A stretch of DNA of 5,200 nucleotides. It comes from Methanobacterium sp. PtaU1.Bin242. GTDB taxonomy: Archaea; Methanobacteriota; Methanobacteria; Methanobacteriales; Methanobacteriaceae. Below are positions 1-5,200 of the stretch, in pieces. The position numbers were made by a program, and so were the translations under genes. The DNA lies in NCBI GenBank assembly GCA_002067565.1, contig MVQZ01000283.1, positions 1 through 5,200 on the forward strand, written 5' to 3'. The notes below the pieces were generated by a model. That model made no database searches. It had not been told where the DNA came from and was given only the letters and a program-made list of their open reading frames with translations. Within the stretch, counting starts at the first letter, position 1, and each line of letters begins with the position of its first letter.

Positions 1-1412
1 TAAATAAAACAGATTTAAAAAATACCATTGAGTTAGCCATTTACAAACATCAGATGGAAAGTAAATTAATAGAAAGTGAGAAATTCTACAGAAAGCTTTT
101 TGAAAATATGCTGGAAGGGTTTGCCCATTGTAAGGTGATTTTCGATGAACAGGGCAATCCTGTGGATTGGATTTTTCTCGATGTTAACAGTTCATTTGAA
201 CGATTAACCGGGCTGGAAAACATAATAGGAAAAAGAGTCATGGAAGCAATTCCCAGTATTAAGGATGTAAATCCAGAACTTTTTGAAATTTGCTGCAGAG
301 TTGCTCTTACCGGTCGATCAGAAATATTTGAAATTTTCATCAAACCTATTGAGATCTGGCTGAACATATCAGTTTTCAGTCCGGCAAAAGAACACTTTGT
401 AGTGGTTTTTAATGATTTTACTGATAATAAAGTTGCTGAAGAAAGAATAGAGAGATTATACAGGCTTTATGCAACTTTAAGCCAGATAAATCAGTCAGTA
501 GTTAGAATTAAAGATAAAAAAGAATTATTTGAAACTATCTGTAAGGTTTGTGTAGAATTTGGGAAATTTAGAATGGCATGGATTGGTTTAATAGATGAAA
601 ATGGCAATATCAGACCGGTAGCACATAGCGGCTATGAAGATGGTTATCTGGATAAAATTACCATAAATGTCAAGGATAAACCATCCCTAAACAGACCCAC
701 AACGTTAGCGGTTAATAATGGTAAGGTTACTATAATTGAAGATGTTAAAAAGGAGTTGTATCGGGAGTGGTCTGATGATGCTCTGCTTAGAGGGTATCGA
801 TCCTTAGCGGTTATTCCCCTTAAATTAAAAGGGGATGTTGTGGGGAATCTTTACATATACGCTTCAGAGCCTGATTTTTTCAATGAGGATGAAATTGATT
901 TAGCAGAAGAGATTGGAACTGATATATCATATGCCATGGATTCCATTGAGTCAGAAAAAGAGCTTGAAATCGCAAATAAGGCTTTATCTGAAAGTGAGAG
1001 AAGCTACCGTGAATTGGTGGATAATTCCATGGTTGCAGTTTATAAAAGCAACCTTCAAGGCCAAATATTATTTGCAAATGATGCGATGGCTAAAATCTTC
1101 CATTTTAAAAGCGTTAAGGATTTGAAGGAAATAAATGTCATTAATTTATATTCAGATCCAGCGGATCGGGAGAAAATACTTGAAAAACTGAAAAAAGAAG
1201 TTAATATTGGCCAATATGAACTGAAGATGAAATCCAACACAGGTGAAATAATAAACATTATCCTCAGCGCTAACCTGTCAGACGGCATGATATCAGGTAT
1301 GATGATGGACATCACCAGACGTAAAGAAGCAGAAAAGAAGATTCAAACCCAATATCATATCATACCCTTGAAGGTATTATGGGGAGCAGTAATAGCCCAA
1401 TTTTTTCATTGA
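1..1412 (+). CDS. N-terminal fragment of sensor kinase: (receiver end)-PAS-GAF-PAS, 5' partial
   Basis: The frame is open to the left edge. Bases 3-53 encode 17 residues (NKTDLKNTIELAIYKHQ) that look like the last helix of a response-regulator receiver domain and its linker, so ATG54 is probably internal and the true start lies upstream. Counting from Met54, a PAS domain spans about 8-127. A GAF domain spans about 136-298, with the FRMAWIGLIDE strand, the GYEDGYLD and GYRSLAVIPL motifs, and a helix ending DISYAMD. A second PAS spans about 313-430 and ends with the linker DITRRKEAEKK. Residues 436-452 are out-of-frame tail produced by the 5-bp duplication. No signal peptide or membrane segment is seen, so it should be cytoplasmic. 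As it stands it is a sensor piece with no kinase. It overlaps the next frame by 34 bases. The domain calls are firm; independent function is doubtful. Confidence 0.85.
   Translation, partial: NKTDLKNTIELAIYKHQMESKLIESEKFYRKLFENMLEGFAHCKVIFDEQGNPVDWIFLDVNSSFERLTGLENIIGKRVMEAIPSIKDVNPELFEICCRVALTGRSEIFEIFIKPIEIWLNISVFSPAKEHFVVVFNDFTDNKVAEERIERLYRLYATLSQINQSVVRIKDKKELFETICKVCVEFGKFRMAWIGLIDENGNIRPVAHSGYEDGYLDKITINVKDKPSLNRPTTLAVNNGKVTIIEDVKKELYREWSDDALLRGYRSLAVIPLKLKGDVVGNLYIYASEPDFFNEDEIDLAEEIGTDISYAMDSIESEKELEIANKALSESERSYRELVDNSMVAVYKSNLQGQILFANDAMAKIFHFKSVKDLKEINVINLYSDPADREKILEKLKKEVNIGQYELKMKSNTGEIINIILSANLSDGMISGMMMDITRRKEAEKKIQTQYHIIPLKVLWGAVIAQFFH
1352..1364 (+). repeat. Pentanucleotide tandem repeat causing the frameshift
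   Basis: The stretch reads ATATCATATCATA, with a period of 5 bases over 13 bases and two full copies of TATCA at 1353-1362. The frame before it is that of the PAS-GAF-PAS half; the frame after it is that of the PAS-kinase half. Removing exactly five bases gives codons CAA TAT CAT ACC CTT GAA GGT ATT ATG, joining the halves with no lost or extra residue. The simplest origin is slipped-strand duplication. It could be reversible. Confidence 0.85.
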
Positions 1413-3556
1413 ACAGGGAATATAACTATACCAGCTTTAACCAGAGTCATGCAGTGCTGATGAACTCTTTATATGGTGTTAACATCGAAATCGGGAAAAA
1501 TGCGCTGGATTATATAACCATTGAAGAAGACAGATTAAAATCCAAATCTAATTTGGATAAAGCCTTAAATGGAAGTCAGTTTACTATAGATGCATGTTAT
1601 GGGGATGAAACACAATCACGATTATATTTTGAAATTTCACATAATCCCATTAAAAATAAAGAAGGGGATGTTGTGGGTGTGGCTTTATATGCCCAGGATA
1701 TTACCCAACGCAAAAAAATGGAAAAAAATCTTAAAAGAAGTGAGGAAAGATTTAGGGCTCTTATTTATAATTCAACGGATCTGATTAGAATACTGGATAA
1801 TGATGGATTGATAATTTTTGATTCCCCTTCTTCCCAGCGTATTCTTGGCTATCGGGAGGGATACTTCATTGGAAAGAGTCCTCTGGACTTTATTCATCCC
1901 GATGATCAGCTCAAGGTCAAAAATGATTTGAAGGAGGTTTATAAAAAACAAAATCCCGGAATTCCCACTGAGTTCAGGATCAGGAAATCTGACGGCACAT
2001 ATATCCCGGTTGAGACTGTTGCTCAGAATCTTACAGATGATCCTGCAGTAAATGGTGTGGTCGTTACCACGCGCCCCCTAACTGAACGAAAAAAGGCTGA
2101 AAAAGCATTATTAGAATCAGAACGAAGGTTAACAGATATAATTGATTTTTTACCTGATGCTACATTTGCCATAGACCGGGAAGGTAAAGTTATTGCTTGG
2201 AATAGGGCCATAGAGGAGATGACCGGCACCCCTAAAGAAGAGATTATGGGTAAGGGCAATTACGCGTATTCTATTCCATGGTATGGGGAGCGTCGTCCGG
2301 TATTAATTGATCTGATACGGGCTAAAGATTCAGAATTCAGTTCAAAATATGATTTTATCCATAAAATGGGTCAAACTTTAACTGCAGAAGTTTTTGTGCC
2401 TTCAGTTTATGAGGGTAAAGGAGCTTATCTTTGGGTCAAAGCATCACCACTTCTAGATAACAAAGGACATCAATATGGTGCTATTGAATCTGTCCGTGAT
2501 GTTACCAATAGAAAAAAAGCCGAAGATGCACTTAAAAGGAGTGAGAAACGTTTTAGAGCAGTTGCTGAGTCAGCTATTGATGCCATTGTGACTACAGATG
2601 CAAATGGGAAGGTATTGTTTTGTAATGATAGTTTAGGAACTATTTTTGGATATTCTCATGATGAGATTATTGGTAGCAATTTAACAGTGCTGATGCCAAG
2701 CCGATTTAGGGAGGAATATATAAAGGGATTGGAAACGTTTAAATTCTCCGGAGAACATCGGCGTGTGGGTAAGACCTTAAAAACCAGAGGATTAAGAAAA
2801 GATGGAACTGAATTTCCCTTTGAAATGTCTCTTTCAGCCTGGAAATCCGGTGGATACAATTTTTTTACATCAATCATTAGGGATATCACTGAACGGGAGA
2901 AGGCTGATGATCAGATTAAAAAATCGTTGAAAGAAAAAGAGATTCTATTAAAAGAAATTCATCATAGAGTTAAAAACAATTTACAGATTATATCCAGCCT
3001 GCTAGATTTACAGGAGGCTTATGTAAAAGAAGATCCAACAGCAGTTAATGTTTTGCGTGAAAGTCAAAATAGAGTTTTGTCCATGGCCATGATCCATGAA
3101 ATGCTTTATCAATCAACTGATCTCAGCCACATAAACTTCTCTGACTATATAAGGAACATGGTTTCCAATTTATTCCATACCTACGGTGTAAAAAGCAGAA
3201 TTACCACAATAATAGATGTTGAAAAAGCTTTTTTAAATGTTGAAACTTCAGTTCCATTGGGCCTGATCATAAGTGAACTGGTCTCCAATAGCCTGAAATA
3301 TGCGTTTCCAGATGACAGAAAGGGTAGATTATTAATATCTCTTAAGGGTAAGGATAAAGAGTTTGAACTTGTAATCGAAGATGATGGTGTGGGACTTCCT
3401 AAAAACCTTGATTTTAGAAATATAGAAACTAGTTTAGGCTTAAGACTAGTAAACTCACTGGTAAATCAACTTGATGGTTCAATAGACCTGGATAAAAGTC
3501 ATGGAACCAAATTCATCATCAAATTCAGTGAACTGGAATATCAGGAAAGAATGTAA
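1379..3556 (+). CDS. C-terminal part of sensor histidine kinase: four PAS domains, HisKA_2 and HATPase_c
   Basis: This 725-codon frame encodes PAS domains at about 1-117 (its N-terminal cap lies in the other frame), 122-243, 247-382 and 388-509, joined by repeated linkers of the type RKKAExxLxxSExRFR. The HisKA_2 dimerisation domain follows, with the H-box EIHHRVKNNLQ; the likely phospho-acceptor is His529. HATPase_c has the N-box SELVSNSLKYAF (Asn637), the G1 box DDGVGLP (about 668-674), the G2 box SLGLRLV (685-691) and the final GTKF motif. All key catalytic residues are present, so the kinase core looks intact. ATG1379 is the first start after the stop at 1322. GAAGGT, three bases upstream, is only a weak ribosome site that arises from ancestral Glu-Gly codons. 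Translation as a separate protein is possible but unproven; more likely this is the frameshifted second half of the upstream gene. There is no membrane segment and no C-terminal receiver. Confidence 0.9.
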   Translation: MGSSNSPIFSLNREYNYTSFNQSHAVLMNSLYGVNIEIGKNALDYITIEEDRLKSKSNLDKALNGSQFTIDACYGDETQSRLYFEISHNPIKNKEGDVVGVALYAQDITQRKKMEKNLKRSEERFRALIYNSTDLIRILDNDGLIIFDSPSSQRILGYREGYFIGKSPLDFIHPDDQLKVKNDLKEVYKKQNPGIPTEFRIRKSDGTYIPVETVAQNLTDDPAVNGVVVTTRPLTERKKAEKALLESERRLTDIIDFLPDATFAIDREGKVIAWNRAIEEMTGTPKEEIMGKGNYAYSIPWYGERRPVLIDLIRAKDSEFSSKYDFIHKMGQTLTAEVFVPSVYEGKGAYLWVKASPLLDNKGHQYGAIESVRDVTNRKKAEDALKRSEKRFRAVAESAIDAIVTTDANGKVLFCNDSLGTIFGYSHDEIIGSNLTVLMPSRFREEYIKGLETFKFSGEHRRVGKTLKTRGLRKDGTEFPFEMSLSAWKSGGYNFFTSIIRDITEREKADDQIKKSLKEKEILLKEIHHRVKNNLQIISSLLDLQEAYVKEDPTAVNVLRESQNRVLSMAMIHEMLYQSTDLSHINFSDYIRNMVSNLFHTYGVKSRITTIIDVEKAFLNVETSVPLGLIISELVSNSLKYAFPDDRKGRLLISLKGKDKEFELVIEDDGVGLPKNLDFRNIETSLGLRLVNSLVNQLDGSIDLDKSHGTKFIIKFSELEYQERM

Positions 3557-3591
3557 TATTCTAAAAAAATATCCAAACTGAAGAAATTTTT

Positions 3592-3636
3592 AAATAAACA
3601 ATAAACCTTATTATTTTTTATTTGTTTATTTTATAA
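3592..3636 (+). terminator. Possible terminator after the kinase gene
   Basis: AAATAAAC (3592-3599) pairs with GTTTATTT (3624-3631). Pairing continues through further A-T pairs with one bulged base, giving a stem of about 14 pairs around a short loop. The 3' side is strongly T-rich, as in archaeal U-tract termination. It lies 36 bases after the kinase stop. The stem is almost all A-T, so the T-rich tract may matter more than the hairpin, and such pairing can occur by chance in DNA this AT-rich. Confidence 0.4.
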
Positions 3637-3692
3637 CAAAAGATTTTTAATACTATAAACGGAGAGTTGTATTTCTTGTCTGTGCGATTCTA

Positions 3693-3727
3693 GTTTTAAA
3701 ATTTTTAGATATTCCTCATTTTAAAAC
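3693..3727. repeat. Perfect 10-bp inverted repeat in the intergenic spacer
   Basis: GTTTTAAAAT at 3693-3702 is the exact reverse complement of ATTTTAAAAC at 3718-3727, with 15 bases between. Each arm contains the self-palindrome TTTTAAAA, and the two centres are 25 bases apart. It may be a paired operator upstream of the MEDS gene promoter, or an RNA hairpin in a long leader or the kinase trailer. The low sequence complexity means chance is a real alternative. Confidence 0.35.
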
Positions 3728-3743
3728 AGTGTTTATTATGTAG

Positions 3744-3757
3744 AAAAATTTAATTTA
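3744..3757 (+). promoter_or_regulatory. Candidate archaeal promoter (A-rich BRE plus TATA box) for the MEDS-PAS-PocR gene
   Basis: A run of five A (3744-3748) directly precedes TTTAATTTA (3749-3757), resembling an archaeal BRE plus TATA element. A transcript starting about 25 bases downstream, near 3780, would leave a leader of about 35 bases before the ribosome site and start codon. A second, weaker candidate lies near 3643-3651 (ATTTTTAAT). The whole spacer is AT-rich, so the assignment is tentative. Confidence 0.35.
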
Positions 3758-3807
3758 TTCCAAATCATAACTATTAAGGAAACTTTTTAATCATTTGTTG
3801 TAAAAAT

Positions 3808-3812
3808 AGGAG
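3808..3812 (+). promoter_or_regulatory. Ribosome binding site AGGAG that favours a TTG start
   Basis: AGGAG matches the anti-Shine-Dalgarno of archaeal 16S rRNA. It ends 4 bases before TTG3817 and 13 bases before ATG3826. The spacing is somewhat short for the TTG but clearly long for the ATG, so TTG3817 is preferred as the start of the MEDS protein. Confidence 0.55.
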
Positions 3813-3816
3813 AAAC

Positions 3817-5200
3817 TTGAAACGTATGCGGAAGACTGATATTGATGTCATAGGGGAATTGTCTTGGGGGGCGCATTTTTGCCAGTTTTATCAGACTAAG
3901 GATGATTTAGTGGATATACTGGTTCCTTATTTTAAGGCGGGTTTGGAGAGTAATGAGTTTTGTATGTGGGTGACTTCCCAGCCTTTGGAGGTTGAGGAAG
4001 CTGAAGAATCTCTGCGTAAAGTCCTTCCAGAGTTAGATTATTATTTAAAGTTGGGGCAAATTGAGATTATATCTTACACAGAATGGTATTTAAAGGATGG
4101 TGTTTTTGATTCAAAAAGGGTGTTAAATGGTTGGGTGGAGAAGCTGGATAGTGCCTTGAAGAATGGTTATGATGGTCTTAGATTGACTGGGAATACTTTT
4201 TGGCTTGAGAAGGATGATTGGGGTGATTTTACCGGTTATGAGGAGGAAGTTGATCGGATTCTAGGGAATTATAATATTATATCTTTGTGCACATATTGTC
4301 TTGATAAATGCAATGCAACAGAGATTATGGATGTGGTTGCAAACCACCAATTTGCACTTATCAAACGTGAAGGAAAATGGGAGAGGATAGAAAGCTCCAA
4401 AAGAAAAAAAATGGAAGAAAAAGTCCAAAATGAACGAAATAGGCTTAAAAATATTCTTGACGGCATGGATGATGGTGTTTGCATTATAAATCAAGATTAT
4501 GAGATTGAATATGTTAATCCAGTCATAGAAAGAAATTTTGGAGAGATTAAAGGTAAATGTTATGAATATTTCCATAATAATAAAGATAAATGTCCTTCAT
4601 GTAATATTCAAGAAGTTTTATTAGGAAAAACAACAAAGAGGGAACAGTATTTCTCCAAAACAGATAAAAGTTATGACATCTTTAACACTCCTTTTATAAA
4701 TTCTGACGGATCTGTTTCAGTTTTACAAATATTTCACGATGTAACATATCGTAAAAAGGTAGAAAAACAAAAGGAATTATTGTTGGAACAGGTGCAGGAA
4801 TTTGCAGAAGAACTCCAGTTAAGCAATGAAGGACTCAGAGAGCAGGGGGAGGAGCTGGCTGATCTAAACCAGGCTTTGAGGAGAAGTGAGCGAAGCGTCA
4901 GATTAAAACTGGATAACATTCTCTCTCCGGAAGGAGATGTAGGAAAATTAGATCTGGCAGATATGATCGATGTTCAGGCCACTCAAACGCTTATGGATAA
5001 GTTTTATAAGCTTCTACAGATACCTCTGGCTATAATCGATTTAGAAGGCAATATGCTGGTTGGTGTGGGATGGCAGGATATTTGTACCCAATTCCACAGA
5101 GTGAATCCACAAACCAGGAATTATTGTATAGAAAGTGATATCCAGCTTTCCAGGGGTGTTTCTAAGGGTGAGTTTAAGCTTTATAAATGCATGAACAATA
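3817..5200 (+). CDS. MEDS-PAS-PocR sensor protein, probable histidine kinase (3' partial)
   Basis: The frame is open from the stop at 3775 to the window edge (461 codons from TTG3817; the alternative start is ATG3826). A MEDS domain (methanogen/methylotroph DcmR sensory domain) covers about 14-190, with the motifs GAHFCQFYQTKDDL, FCMWVTSQPL, YDGLRLTGNTFWLE and NHQFALIKREGKWE. A PAS domain follows at about 206-317, carrying Cys248, Cys259 and Cys262 in a C-x10-C-P-x-C arrangement. Residues about 311-365 are a Glu/Leu/Gln-rich coiled coil. From about 365 a PocR ligand-binding domain begins (NILSPEGD, AIIDLEGNMLVGVGWQDIC, FHR, then C437 and C458), cut by the window end. MEDS and PocR are both proposed sensors of small organic molecules. 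Proteins of this layout usually continue into PAS and HisKA_2 kinase domains, which I infer here but cannot see. There is no membrane segment, so it should be cytoplasmic. It appears to have its own promoter. Codon use changes near codon 148. Confidence 0.9.
   Translation, partial: MKRMRKTDIDVIGELSWGAHFCQFYQTKDDLVDILVPYFKAGLESNEFCMWVTSQPLEVEEAEESLRKVLPELDYYLKLGQIEIISYTEWYLKDGVFDSKRVLNGWVEKLDSALKNGYDGLRLTGNTFWLEKDDWGDFTGYEEEVDRILGNYNIISLCTYCLDKCNATEIMDVVANHQFALIKREGKWERIESSKRKKMEEKVQNERNRLKNILDGMDDGVCIINQDYEIEYVNPVIERNFGEIKGKCYEYFHNNKDKCPSCNIQEVLLGKTTKREQYFSKTDKSYDIFNTPFINSDGSVSVLQIFHDVTYRKKVEKQKELLLEQVQEFAEELQLSNEGLREQGEELADLNQALRRSERSVRLKLDNILSPEGDVGKLDLADMIDVQATQTLMDKFYKLLQIPLAIIDLEGNMLVGVGWQDICTQFHRVNPQTRNYCIESDIQLSRGVSKGEFKLYKCMNN

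Larger units (their letters stand above)
1..3556 (+). pseudogene. Multi-PAS/GAF sensor histidine kinase gene split by a 5-bp frameshift (5' end outside window)
   Basis: This entry treats the two overlapping reading frames as one ancestral gene. The first frame ends, and the second begins, in the middle of a PAS domain, and neither half is a complete receiver-sensor-kinase by itself. A 5-base tandem duplication at 1353-1362 separates the frames. Deleting one copy changes the reading from ...QTQYHIIPLK to ...QTQYHTLEGIMGSSNSPIF, which is continuous PAS sequence. The repaired protein has 1165 residues from Met54 and at least 17 more upstream. Its order is probable receiver end, PAS, GAF, five PAS, HisKA_2, HATPase_c. 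No other stop or frameshift is visible in about 3.5 kb, so the break is young, is under switching selection, or is an error in the sequence. The family role is autophosphorylation on histidine and phosphotransfer to a response regulator. The ligand is unknown. Confidence 0.8.

Noticed and set aside
86..367. Minus-strand open frame of about 90 codons opposite the first PAS domain.
   Set aside because: The plus-strand PAS coding is clear, and the minus product has no family features or convincing ribosome site.
1379..1412. Programmed ribosomal frameshifting as the normal way to join the two kinase halves.
   Set aside because: There is no slippery heptamer at the junction, and the required shift is explained exactly by a five-base duplication. 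The +5 (equivalent to +2 or -1) change lies in a tandem repeat typical of mutation, not recoding.
2717..2790. Possible FixL-like heme-binding PAS (last PAS of the kinase, with His460 before the RKDGTEFP motif).
   Set aside because: By my manual alignment the FixL heme histidine falls at Arg461, one place after His460. Many non-heme PAS domains share the surrounding motif, so heme binding is not supported.
3428..3450. Two ACTAGT palindromes 17 bases apart, looking like a regulatory repeat.
   Set aside because: They lie in conserved codons of the HATPase G2 box (TSLGLRLV) and are explained by coding sequence.
3661..3693. Very short frame starting TTG after GGAGAG (8 codons, ending TAG).
   Set aside because: It is too short, has a non-ATG start and no support beyond a chance purine run.
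4261..4575. Open frame of about 100 codons on the minus strand.
   Set aside because: It is antisense to the MEDS/PAS coding region, rich in Phe/Ile/Ser as expected from the complement of A-rich codons, and shows no recognisable domain.

Overview
The window carries two signal-transduction genes on the + strand of an AT-rich genome. Both run off the window edges, and a 260-base AT-rich spacer separates them. The organism is most likely a methanogenic archaeon, probably Methanobacterium-like. This rests on a MEDS-PAS-PocR protein of a kind I associate with methanogens, long chains of PAS modules ending in a HisKA_2 kinase, soluble proteins with no membrane segments, and an AGGAG ribosome site. 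The assignment comes from family recognition, not from a search.

Bases 1-3556 are one large sensor histidine kinase gene, already open at the left edge. The visible order is: end of a probable receiver domain, PAS, GAF, PAS, then four more PAS domains, HisKA_2 and HATPase. The reading frame is broken near base 1355. A tandem duplication of five bases (TATCA TATCA, 1353-1362) shifts the frame. The first half stops at 1412 after 17 out-of-frame residues, and the second half reads on in another frame to 3556. Removing one copy of the repeat joins the halves exactly, inside the N-terminal cap of a PAS domain. Neither half has any other stop, so the lesion is recent, reversible (phase-variable), or an assembly error.

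Bases 3557-3816 are intergenic. They hold an AT-rich hairpin with U-rich tail that may be a terminator, a perfect 10-base inverted repeat built on two TTTTAAAA palindromes, a candidate TATA box and an AGGAG ribosome site.

From 3817 to the right edge lies the 5' part (461 codons) of a second sensor. It has an N-terminal MEDS domain, a PAS domain with a C-x10-C-x2-C cysteine cluster, a coiled coil and the start of a PocR ligand-binding domain. It probably continues into a kinase module outside the window. Both proteins are predicted to be cytoplasmic sensors for small molecules or redox state. I see no RNA gene, CRISPR array, insertion sequence or clearly new system. The most notable item is the pentanucleotide frameshift in the kinase.
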